A stretch of DNA of 54,301 bases, taken from contig DBXS01000031.1 in the NCBI GenBank assembly GCA_002310055.1, positions 492 through 54,792 of the forward strand. Direction: 5' to 3'. The stretch is from Clostridiales bacterium UBA1206 (GTDB taxonomy: Bacteria; Bacillota; Clostridia; Oscillospirales; CAG-382). The position numbers were made by a program, and so were the translations under genes. Below are positions 42,930 through 50,903 of this stretch, one piece after another (the first letter of the stretch is position 1; the number at the start of each line of letters is the position of its first letter). Below the pieces are notes generated by a model that ran no database searches, was not told the DNA's origin, and was given only the letters and a program-made list of their open reading frames with translations.

Positions 42930-45140
42930 TTATGACGCTCTGTACGCCAGCTCTGCGTAGACGCTGTAGAAGAACGTGAACATTCTTGCAATAAGGCTGC
43001 CGAACAGAAGAATTACGAACATTATGAACGCCGCGCCGACTATCGTCCCTATGGTGGTGAGTATGTTCTTGGGCAGCGAGTAGTCGTGGATGACCATCAT
43101 ACCGAAGAAGATCAGCATACCCATCCAGACTGCGGCGATCGAGATCACCAGTGAGAGGATGCCCATCTCCTCGGCCGTGACTATGTTGGAAAGCCAGATG
43201 GTGGGGAGTATGACGATGGGCAGCGGGGTGAGCGCGTAGCAGGACGCGACGTAGATATCCTTGAAAGTACCTTCGCCGTCGAACAGCGTGGTGAGACACC
43301 AGTTGGCGGTGACCCACAGCATAAGCGGCAGGACCACGGAAGATATCTGCATAAGGTAGTTGATCCTTGTGCCGCCGGGATTGTACAGATATCCGCGGCC
43401 GATCGCCTGATAGACGAACACCAGCACCGTGACCGCCAGGATCACCGTTGCGCCTCTTACGCCGCCGCGGTTTTCGTGTTTAAGATCCCAGTAGCCGTCG
43501 AACGGGTGGAAGATAAGGTGGAAAGCGTAAAGCAGCTCTTCTTTGAGCGTGCGTTTTTCTTTATACACCTTGCCCTGCTCATTGACTTTGTTGGCGTATT
43601 TGAGGAACAGCGCCCAGAACACGCAGAACGCGACTATGACGAGCGGGATGATGAGTATGTATTTTTCGACCCACTGTTTTCTGTATTCGCTGTACGCCTT
43701 GGAGTAGTTGGTAATATCCGTCGCCTGCTTGTAATAGAGCATAGCGTCTTCGAAGTTGCCTTCGCGGTAGAGAGAATCGGCTATGCCGACGTAAGCGGCG
43801 TCGTAGTTGTTGTTGTACTGGAGTATGGAACGGTAGTAGTTGACCGCTTCCTCGTAGTTCTGATCCTCGGTGTTCTGCAGCGCGGCGGCGAGCAGGTCGC
43901 CGTAGGAGGTGCGCTTGAATACCGAAACGGTGTTCTTGGTACCGTCGACCAGGAGCATATTGGTGCCCTGATAGGAAATAGCTATGAGGCTTTGGATAAG
44001 ACCGTTCTGGTCGCCCTTGTCGCCGAACGCGAACAGGAGCTTGCCGTCGTTATCGTAAGTGAACACGCGGCTGCGCTTTTTGTCGATTATCGACCACATC
44101 CCGTTGGGACCGAGCGCCACGTCGACTATAGTGGAAGCGCCGAACGTCGAATAAGTGGAGTTGGCGTAGCTGCGAGTGCTTACTTCGCCGGAAGGCGGGT
44201 AGAAACCGTTGCGCTGCATGACGTCGCTGCCCTTGGGGTTGAGCTTTTTGACCGGAGCGTAGTTGGAGGTTTTATCTTTGCCTTCGATTGCCGCCTGCTG
44301 TTTGGAAGCGTCGATGGAAGAAAGCGTGACGTAAAGGAAACCGTCATCATCTATGGTTATATTATTATATTCGGTAGGAACATAGGTGATGGTCGCCTTT
44401 AACTGTTTCTTCGTCATAAAGCGGCGCAGGAACAGCTGGAACAGGCTGTAGGTAACTTTCTGCGGTCCGATGAACGCGTTGAACGAGCCGTCGCGGTTGA
44501 GCGATATGACGCCGTAGTTGGTCGTCTGCGAAACGACGTAGATGGTGCCGGCGGTGTCGGTGACGACTCCTATGGGTTTGTAGACCGAAGCTTCCGGGAA
44601 AATGTCGCTGGAAGGTTCGGGGACTATGGTCTTGAAGTTGCCGTTCTTATCGAAGATGACTATACGCGATTTGTCGGTGTCGGCGACGAGGATCTCGGTA
44701 TCCGAAACGTAAACGCCTTTGGGCCCGGAAAGCGAATCCGGAACGCCCATCTGGTTGACGAAGGAGTTTATGACCAGATACAGGTTGTAATCGGCGTCGA
44801 GACCGATGACGCGCGAAGTGCCCTCGGTGGAGGAGCCGCTGTCGAGCAGGTAAACGTAGCCGCGTTTGTCGACGCAGATATCGGCGAGCGCCTGGATGTC
44901 TACCCACGAATCGCCGTAGAGCTGAGCCGCCATTTCGTTGACTTTGTTATCGAGCCCTGCTTTGATGGTGGCGGAGGAAATGAATTTTTCAAACGTATAA
45001 GCGTCGGGGCTGGGCTGCTTGTTGCCGCTGGGGCTGTACGTATATGTATCGTACGGCGAAAGAGCACCGGCGGCGATAGTGCCGAACACGATCACGCAGC
45101 AGACCGCAAGAAGTAATACCCGTATAAGTTTGGATCTCAT
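42930..45140 (-). CDS. Membrane protein: signal peptide, beta-propeller, TPR, YIP1 domain
   Basis: 736 residues. Export signal at 1-26; NHL/YncE-like propeller repeats at about 80-405 (VDKRGYVYLLD, GVYVSDTEILVADTDKSRI, GVVTDTAGTIYVVSQ, VALGPNGMWSIIDKKRSRV); TPR at about 415-480 (YEEAVNYYRSILQYNNNYDAAY); a membrane helix at 496-513; and a five-helix YIP1-type domain at about 540-730. The propeller and TPR would face outside. Function unknown; it sits between two permease pairs and may be an assembly factor or sensor. ATG after AAAGGAGG. Confidence 0.82.
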   Translation of the reverse strand: MRSKLIRVLLLAVCCVIVFGTIAAGALSPYDTYTYSPSGNKQPSPDAYTFEKFISSATIKAGLDNKVNEMAAQLYGDSWVDIQALADICVDKRGYVYLLDSGSSTEGTSRVIGLDADYNLYLVINSFVNQMGVPDSLSGPKGVYVSDTEILVADTDKSRIVIFDKNGNFKTIVPEPSSDIFPEASVYKPIGVVTDTAGTIYVVSQTTNYGVISLNRDGSFNAFIGPQKVTYSLFQLFLRRFMTKKQLKATITYVPTEYNNITIDDDGFLYVTLSSIDASKQQAAIEGKDKTSNYAPVKKLNPKGSDVMQRNGFYPPSGEVSTRSYANSTYSTFGASTIVDVALGPNGMWSIIDKKRSRVFTYDNDGKLLFAFGDKGDQNGLIQSLIAISYQGTNMLLVDGTKNTVSVFKRTSYGDLLAAALQNTEDQNYEEAVNYYRSILQYNNNYDAAYVGIADSLYREGNFEDAMLYYKQATDITNYSKAYSEYRKQWVEKYILIIPLVIVAFCVFWALFLKYANKVNEQGKVYKEKRTLKEELLYAFHLIFHPFDGYWDLKHENRGGVRGATVILAVTVLVFVYQAIGRGYLYNPGGTRINYLMQISSVVLPLMLWVTANWCLTTLFDGEGTFKDIYVASCYALTPLPIVILPTIWLSNIVTAEEMGILSLVISIAAVWMGMLIFFGMMVIHDYSLPKNILTTIGTIVGAAFIMFVILLFGSLIARMFTFFYSVYAELAYRAS

Positions 45141-45153
45141 CGTATTCCTCCTT

Positions 45154-46041
45154 TCAGTCTTTCATGCCCGAGCTGGACATCGTTTCGATTATATTGGACT
45201 GAGCGATGATGAACACCGTGATAGGAACGATCATCATAACGACCGTGGAAGCGGCGCTCACGCCCGTTCTGGATATACCGGCGTTGACCAGCTGGCTGAT
45301 TGCGTAGTTGAATGTTTTGAGCTGTTCGCTGTAGATGTAAGTGCTGGAACCGGTGTTCCACAGATCCTTGAACGCGAAGATTATAAGCGTGATCCACGCC
45401 GGTTTGACCATCGGCATCGCTATGCGCCAGAAGATCTTGGTCTCGGAGGCGCCGTCGATACGCGCCGATTCAAGCACTTCGTTGGGAACTGAGGTGTCCA
45501 TGAACTGTTTCATCAGGAACAGGCCGTACGTCGTGCAGCAGGCGGGAACGATTATCGCGAGATAAGTATCGATCCAGCCGAGCTTGGACATAAGGATGAA
45601 GTTCGTAAGGCCTGCGACCGTTGCGCTGAACATGAGGGAGTAGGTTATGATCTTGAACAGGAATTTTCTGCCCGGGAAAGGTATTTTTGCAAGCGCGTAT
45701 GCCGAATACGAAGAAAGGATAACGTTGCCTGCGGTACCTATTACCGATATGAATATCGTGTTGAAGATGTACCTTGAAAACGGGACCCAGCTGTCGCCCA
45801 TCAGGCGGAACAGGTCTTTGAAGTTTTTGAACGTGGGGTTGACCGGGAAGAGACGGGGCGGGAACACCCAGAATTCTTCCAGCGGTTTGAAGGACTGCCC
45901 TATTGCGTATATGAGAGGCAGTACCATGAGAGCGCCGAAAATTGCGAGTATGATATAAATGCCTATATCGCCCTTTGTGGAACGGTTGACCGAACGCTTG
46001 AACCGTTCTTTGGGCTGTTTGTTTTTCTTGAACAAAGCCAT
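45154..46041 (-). CDS. Carbohydrate ABC transporter permease, MalG type (first pair)
   Basis: 295 residues, six helices. EAA loop VPNEVLESARIDGASETKIF at about 193-212. ATG after AAGGTGG, 1 nt beyond the stop of its MalF-type partner. It ends IIETMSSSGMKD, as is usual for MalG-type subunits (GMTAGAVKG-like tail). Confidence 0.93.
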   Translation of the reverse strand: MALFKKNKQPKERFKRSVNRSTKGDIGIYIILAIFGALMVLPLIYAIGQSFKPLEEFWVFPPRLFPVNPTFKNFKDLFRLMGDSWVPFSRYIFNTIFISVIGTAGNVILSSYSAYALAKIPFPGRKFLFKIITYSLMFSATVAGLTNFILMSKLGWIDTYLAIIVPACCTTYGLFLMKQFMDTSVPNEVLESARIDGASETKIFWRIAMPMVKPAWITLIIFAFKDLWNTGSSTYIYSEQLKTFNYAISQLVNAGISRTGVSAASTVVMMIVPITVFIIAQSNIIETMSSSGMKD

Positions 46042-46042
46042 A

Positions 46043-46987
46043 TCACGTACCCACCTTTCTCAGCAGCTTATTGACAAGGAGGTTGGCGCCGATCATCATA
46101 AGGAACAGCAGCGTGGCGATAGCCGACGCGTAGCCCATTTCGAAACGTGACCAGCCGTAGTCTTCGAGGTGGTGCATTATCGTCCACGCGCAGTAGTTTG
46201 GCGACGGGAACCCGACCAGCGCCGTGATGACGCCGCCGAATCCGAAAGCGCCGGTGATGGCGAGTATTGCGGAAAGGAGCAGCTGCGGACGCATATACGG
46301 GAGCGTTATGAACCAGAGCTCCTGCCAGCGGTTCTTTACGCCGTCCACCGCGCCCGCTTCGTAAAGCGACCGGTCAACGACCTGGAAGCCGGCGATAAGG
46401 GTGAGGAACGAGGTGCCCAAGCTGGTCCACAGAGCGACCGCGATGATGAGCGGGACGATGTATTTTTCGTTCTGGAACCACAAAATCGGTTTGTTAATCA
46501 GGCCCAGTTTGGTGAGCCACGCGTTTGCGAAACCGTACTGGTCGCCGGAGAACACGACTGTCCAAATAAGGTACACGCTGCCGGAAATGGACGGCGCGTA
46601 GAACAGTAGCGTAACGAACGCTCTGACTTTGGGTCTGAGTTCGTTGATGAACCAGGCGAAGAACAGTGAAAGCAGATACGAGCCGGGGCCCGTGACCGCC
46701 GCGAACACCAGCGTGTTCTTGATGGCGAGCAGGAATATCTCGTCGTCGAGGAACAGCCTTATGTAGTTATCCATAAATACCCACTTGGGCCATTCGAGCA
46801 TATTGAACGTCGTAAAACCGAGCAGGAACGAAAGCACGACGGGAACGACCGTGAACATAAAGAACAGGATGAAGAACGGGGCGACCATAAGGTACGCGAC
46901 TTTGTATTTCTTCATTTCGCGAATAGTCCACTGAGTTTTTGTCATGTCTGCGCGGATAACGACCGTTTCGTTGTTTTTCTTTGACAT
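46043..46987 (-). CDS. Sugar ABC transporter permease, MalF type (first pair)
   Basis: 314 residues, six helices, EAA loop SLYEAGAVDGVKNRWQELW at about 220-238. ATG after GGGAGGAG. Directly downstream of the binding-protein gene, forming with the next gene the membrane core of an importer that lacks an encoded ATPase. Confidence 0.93.
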   Translation of the reverse strand: MSKKNNETVVIRADMTKTQWTIREMKKYKVAYLMVAPFFILFFMFTVVPVVLSFLLGFTTFNMLEWPKWVFMDNYIRLFLDDEIFLLAIKNTLVFAAVTGPGSYLLSLFFAWFINELRPKVRAFVTLLFYAPSISGSVYLIWTVVFSGDQYGFANAWLTKLGLINKPILWFQNEKYIVPLIIAVALWTSLGTSFLTLIAGFQVVDRSLYEAGAVDGVKNRWQELWFITLPYMRPQLLLSAILAITGAFGFGGVITALVGFPSPNYCAWTIMHHLEDYGWSRFEMGYASAIATLLFLMMIGANLLVNKLLRKVGT

Positions 46988-47008
46988 TTCATTAACTCCT
47001 CCCTTCGC

Positions 47009-50000
47009 TTAGTTATTTTCCTGAGCTTCGGCTTCAAGCGCCGCGAAATCCTCTGCCACGAGCAGGCCGAATTCCTTGCGCTTTCTCGAAAGCTCGCTGT
47101 TGATATTGACTATGTAAGACTGCATTTCGGTTACGGGGTTTGCGTGATCGTTGTAAACGTCCAGGAACGCGAACGAGGTGTAACGGCCTATGATGTAGCT
47201 GCCCGGGAATTCGGGAGTGCATTCGACGGCGTTGAACTGCGCCGCGAGGTTATCCATTTCGTCCTTGGACCAGGACATCGTGGCGAGAGCTTCGAGGTTG
47301 GCGGTCGCCTGTTTTGCGGAAGGACCGAGGAGCGCTTCCATCTCGTTTGCGAACGAAGACTGGATCTCGGCGCTGGTCCACCACTGCATGAAGATCCACG
47401 CCGAAAACGCGTTGTCGTCGGAAACGCTGCGCATCATCATCATAGTGGATATGGACGCGACCGTGGTGTTGTCGATGGTCTTGCCGTCCTCGAGCACCGT
47501 GCCGGGCAGCGGGGTGAATTCCCAGAGGCCGGCGATCTCGGGCGCGAAGACTATGAGCGTGTTATAAGTGCCTGCGTAGTCGGCGACCGCCAGAGGCATC
47601 GTGCCGTCTCTGAAACGGTCGGCCAGTGCGTAAGACACCGGGAAATCGTAGGAGGTGAAGTACTGGCAGACCTGCTTGAACGCCGCCAGCGAAGCGTTGG
47701 AGTCGAGGTTGATCGTCATACCGTCGGTCTTGGGGATGACGTTGCCTTCGTCGTCGTAATACACGTTCTTGGTGTATTTGCCGGTGGCTTCGTCATAGCC
47801 GAACAAGTCGGGATACTGGGTGAGGTAATAATCGTAATTACCCATATCGTAAAGCGGTTCGTCGACCTGATACATAAGTATCATCGATCCGCCCGTACCG
47901 GTCGGGAAACCGACGTTGAGGTTCCTCGCCTGGAGTGCGGAGCTGACGTCGCGGAATTCGTCCCAGTTGTTGGGGACTTCGAGCCCCATTTCGACGAATA
48001 TGTCTTTGCGGTAGAACATCATCGGGAACGACATCGTCACGGGGAGGGCGTAAGTCTCGCCGTACAGCGTGACGGGCGTTTTTGCCGAAGGCGCGAACCG
48101 CGCGAAGACTTCGTCGAACGTGGAGACCTTGTCGAGGATGCCGCTGTAGGCGGGATTGTCCTTGAAACGGCTGAAATCGTTGAAGTTATAACCGTGTTCT
48201 TCGGAGTTCAGCGAAAGTACCGCCGAGCGGATGGCATAGTTGACAGGAGTGGTTTGATCTATGTTCATTGCCACGTCGGGACCGGTGCCGGCGAGCGTTG
48301 CGGGAAGCAGCGTGCCGCCGATGACCAGTTTGACCGTGACGGGAATGTTGTATTTTTCCATAAAGTCGTCGTCGACGAGGCGTTTGATGATCTGCGCCTG
48401 GTCGCGGCTGGAAGCGGTCCACACTTCGATGGCGGCGTTCTCTGTGGCTTTGAGCGTCTCTTCATCGATTTCGGTGGTGGAGCTTATGGAGTTGTAATCC
48501 GAGAAGAAGGAGGCGATGAATTTGCTGAATTCGCTGCCGAGGTTCTTGAAGAAGCCCGCCTCTGCGTCCGGGAGCTCAGCGTCGACCGGCTGGACGACCA
48601 TATAGTCGAGCGTGAGCGGCTGGCTCTGGTTGGAGGTCAGCCAGGAACCCAGCGCCGCGAGGTAGTCTTTCATAGTGTCGAGCGTGGCGGCGATCTTATC
48701 GGGCTGCTTGCCCATACGCTCGAATACGAGCGCGACGCGCTCGAGCGTACCGTTATTGCTGCCGGTGACGCCGGTGATGGCGGTGAGGTCGGCGGAGATC
48801 TGATACAGATCGGCGGCGGCTTTCTTGAGCCCTTTGAGCACGTCCGGCATTATCTTTTCGAAACCGTAGTCGCGGTATTCGTCGGGATCCGGGCCGGTGA
48901 GCATAAGGATCTTTCTGTAATAGGCGTTGCTGGAGGTGAGGATCGTTTCGACACGGCTGAGTATGGAAGACATATCGCCGAGCACGACTTCGAACTTGAT
49001 GTTGTTTACGCCTTTTTTGAGGTAGAACTTGAAGCTTTCGCCCTCTTTGACGGTGAGACCGTCGTACAGGCCGCCGACCTGCCAGGAATCTTTATAATTG
49101 AAGCGGCAGTTGAGAGCCTCGGCGAAAGGCACTTCCCCGTTGATGTAGATCTTGCGGGAAACGTACATACCTTCCATCATGCTCTGCTTGTACCTGAGCA
49201 CTATGTTGTAGAAACCGTCCTCGGGAACGACGACGTCGTATTCGACCCACTGGCCGACGTAAGTCCATTTGTCGCCGCCGATGGAGTTGAGGCGCTGGAG
49301 CGCCGCGTCCTGCGGTTCGGTGATGGCGGAAGTTCTGTCGTTGAGCTGATATATGGTCTTATCCGAAGTGTGGGTGGGATATTCGGCCTGGATCTTGAAG
49401 GTCTCGCTGCCGGAATAATCCTTTACGCCCTGCGCCGTATAGGAAGCGATGTAATCGGAATAAGCGGGGATATCGTCGTCGGGAACGAGGCGGATGCTCT
49501 TAATGGCAACAGGCTCGCGGATGGTGGAAAGCGTGAGCACGTGGCTGCCTTTGGTGAAAGCGAAACGGAGCGCGCCGTTGTTATATCCGGATGAATCCTG
49601 CACTTTGACGGTCACCCATTCGGGCGAGAGCGTTTTTGCGGGTTTCATTTCGTTGCCGTTGTTATCACGCTGGAAGATGCGGGCGTCCTGCGTCTGATCG
49701 CGCACGGATTCGACGAACAGAGGATCGTCGGTGCCGTAGCTGATCTTTTTGCCGGTTTCGTCGTAAACGCATTTGTAATCGTCGTTGACGACGTAGTACG
49801 AATCGTACCAGCTTCTGGAAAGCTTGATGGAACGCGCCTCTTTGAAAGGCACGGCGCCGTCGATGAGGATGATCCTTTCGATATTGGTCGATTTACCCTC
49901 GGCGACTACGTTGCCCGAGCTGTCGGATACGACGGCGTTGCCGGTCCAGTATTCGATCTCGATGCAGTAGAATGCGTCGTCGGGGATTTCGACGTCGAAA

Positions 50001-50362
50001 GACACTTTGCCGTCGTCGGCAGTCAAAAGGATCTTTCCGTCAGCGCCGTATTCGCCGCCGTCGACGTACTGATACGTGGCGGTGGTGTTTTCGGCATTGC
50101 ACTTGGAAATGTCGATCTCAACGGTCTTCGTGGCGTTCTGAAGGTTGGCGTGGTCGGCAAGATATGCCGCGTACGACATAGACGTGAGAACGCTGCGGAT
50201 CTCCGAAAGAGAGGTTCTTACAAGCGAATCGGACCCGTTTACGCTTTCTACCAGCGCGCTTGCGGTGATCCCGGTATCGAACAAGCCACAGCCCGTTACC
50301 AGGATGAGCAGCGCAAGCAAAACGGAAGCGATCCGCTTGAGCGGTTTCTTGATTTTGCTCAT
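47009..50362 (-). CDS. Giant solute-binding lipoprotein with carbohydrate-binding-like modules
   Basis: 1,117 residues, about 2.5 times the usual size. Lipobox LVTGC with anchor C25. Two beta-sandwich, CBM6/35-like modules precede the binding fold: about 78-295 (VSFDVEIPDDAFYCIEIEYW) and 320-465 (VGQWVEYDVVVPEDGFYNIV). A helical linker (about 470-635) leads to a type 1 solute-binding domain (about 644-1080: IEVWTASSRDQAQIIKRLVD, ALPVTMSFPMMFYRKDIF, FMQWWTSAEIQSSF). ATG after AGGAGG. First gene of the operon; it probably holds a polymeric glycan near its permeases. Substrate unknown. Confidence 0.87.
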   Translation of the reverse strand: MSKIKKPLKRIASVLLALLILVTGCGLFDTGITASALVESVNGSDSLVRTSLSEIRSVLTSMSYAAYLADHANLQNATKTVEIDISKCNAENTTATYQYVDGGEYGADGKILLTADDGKVSFDVEIPDDAFYCIEIEYWTGNAVVSDSSGNVVAEGKSTNIERIILIDGAVPFKEARSIKLSRSWYDSYYVVNDDYKCVYDETGKKISYGTDDPLFVESVRDQTQDARIFQRDNNGNEMKPAKTLSPEWVTVKVQDSSGYNNGALRFAFTKGSHVLTLSTIREPVAIKSIRLVPDDDIPAYSDYIASYTAQGVKDYSGSETFKIQAEYPTHTSDKTIYQLNDRTSAITEPQDAALQRLNSIGGDKWTYVGQWVEYDVVVPEDGFYNIVLRYKQSMMEGMYVSRKIYINGEVPFAEALNCRFNYKDSWQVGGLYDGLTVKEGESFKFYLKKGVNNIKFEVVLGDMSSILSRVETILTSSNAYYRKILMLTGPDPDEYRDYGFEKIMPDVLKGLKKAAADLYQISADLTAITGVTGSNNGTLERVALVFERMGKQPDKIAATLDTMKDYLAALGSWLTSNQSQPLTLDYMVVQPVDAELPDAEAGFFKNLGSEFSKFIASFFSDYNSISSTTEIDEETLKATENAAIEVWTASSRDQAQIIKRLVDDDFMEKYNIPVTVKLVIGGTLLPATLAGTGPDVAMNIDQTTPVNYAIRSAVLSLNSEEHGYNFNDFSRFKDNPAYSGILDKVSTFDEVFARFAPSAKTPVTLYGETYALPVTMSFPMMFYRKDIFVEMGLEVPNNWDEFRDVSSALQARNLNVGFPTGTGGSMILMYQVDEPLYDMGNYDYYLTQYPDLFGYDEATGKYTKNVYYDDEGNVIPKTDGMTINLDSNASLAAFKQVCQYFTSYDFPVSYALADRFRDGTMPLAVADYAGTYNTLIVFAPEIAGLWEFTPLPGTVLEDGKTIDNTTVASISTMMMMRSVSDDNAFSAWIFMQWWTSAEIQSSFANEMEALLGPSAKQATANLEALATMSWSKDEMDNLAAQFNAVECTPEFPGSYIIGRYTSFAFLDVYNDHANPVTEMQSYIVNINSELSRKRKEFGLLVAEDFAALEAEAQENN

Positions 50363-50436
50363 AGAATGTCCTCCTGCGTGAGAATTTGCAAAGCTACACC
50401 CGGTCAGAGTACGACCAAGTATAATTAGATATGATG

Positions 50437-50465
50437 ATTATAACGTTTTCTTGTCAATTTGTCAA
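50437..50465 (-). promoter_or_regulatory. Consensus promoter of the seven-gene transport operon
   Basis: TTGACA (50460-50465), 17-nt spacer, TATAAT (50437-50442), both perfect. A second TTGACA copy sits in the spacer. A GGTC-N7-GACC dyad lies in the leader (near 50401-50417), a possible control site. Confidence 0.9.
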
Positions 50466-50480
50466 GAGTGCATATATAAT
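50451..50480 (+). promoter_or_regulatory. Possible divergent plus-strand promoter
   Basis: TTGTCA (50451-50456), 18-nt spacer, TATAAT (50475-50480). It overlaps the operon promoter's -35 area, so the two would compete. Confidence 0.5.
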
Positions 50481-50494
50481 AAGAAGGTTTTTTG

Positions 50495-50683
50495 GTGAAT
50501 ATTTACCTATTCGGCGCCGGTTCACACTTTATTCATATTTTTCGGACGCGCGCGTTATGTGCAATTTGCAAAAAAACGTTTTTGGGCAAAACCGTAATTT
50601 GTCGATTACTTGTACCGCAGGCAAAAGGAACGACCGCACGAAAAACCGCCAATATCACAAGAAATGCGGGCGTTTTGCGTTAG
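50495..50683 (+). CDS. Possible small protein or sRNA body, unrecognised
   Basis: A 62-codon frame from GTG (TTG one codon earlier) with AAGAAGG 6-12 nt upstream. It contains a CAIC motif and an Arg/Lys-rich C-terminal half (KGTTARKTANITRN). It matches nothing I know, and codon use is unremarkable. Its stop lies in the left arm of an intrinsic terminator and a promoter is correctly placed upstream, so the unit may be a real transcript even if the frame is not translated. Confidence 0.3.
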   Translation: MNIYLFGAGSHFIHIFRTRALCAICKKTFLGKTVICRLLVPQAKGTTARKTANITRNAGVLR

Positions 50684-50712
50684 CGCGCCGTTTTGCGCGG
50701 CTATGGTTTTTT
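50681..50712 (+). terminator. Plus-strand intrinsic terminator in the gap
   Basis: TAGCGCGC pairs with GCGC-G-GCTA (one bulged G), loop CGTTTT, followed by TGGTTTTTT. No annotated plus-strand gene ends here other than the small candidate frame. Confidence 0.6.
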
Positions 50713-50749
50713 CCCTGATTGCAAAGTTTATTAACAGAAAAATTTAAAC

Positions 50750-50783
50750 AAAAAATTACAGTTCCGTTAATGCGGAACTGTAA
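50750..50783 (-). terminator. Terminator downstream of the VanY-like gene
   Basis: TTACAGTTCCG / CGGAACTGTAA, 11 bp with 6-nt loop, followed by T6 on the minus strand; 120 nt past the stop codon. Confidence 0.85.
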
Positions 50784-50903
50784 AACGTCAATATGAGGTA
50801 TTCAAGGGCGCCAAAAGCGCCGAAAAGTATGGTGCTTTTGCACAAAAATGCGGATGATTTTTTTACGTCGTAGCGCTATGCACAAAACATTTGTTTGCGC
50901 ATT

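Larger units (their letters stand above)
50363..50903. other. 541-bp gap between transport operon and VanY-like gene
   Basis: Contains the minus-strand operon promoter, an overlapping plus-strand promoter, a 63-codon plus-strand frame ending in a terminator, and the terminator of the VanY-like gene. Two more small stems (GGCGC/GCGCC near 50810-50825 and GTGC/GCAC near 50831-50842) have no assigned role. Confidence 0.6.

Noticed and set aside
42907..43317. Longer N-terminus for the DUF5696-type protein
   Set aside because: The extension overlaps the YIP1 gene, is His/Arg-rich shadow sequence, and would bury the clear signal peptide that begins at 42906.
47144..49594. Open frame of 816 codons on the plus strand opposite the giant binding protein
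   Set aside because: Same explanation: a shadow frame from biased third positions, with no recognisable fold or start site.
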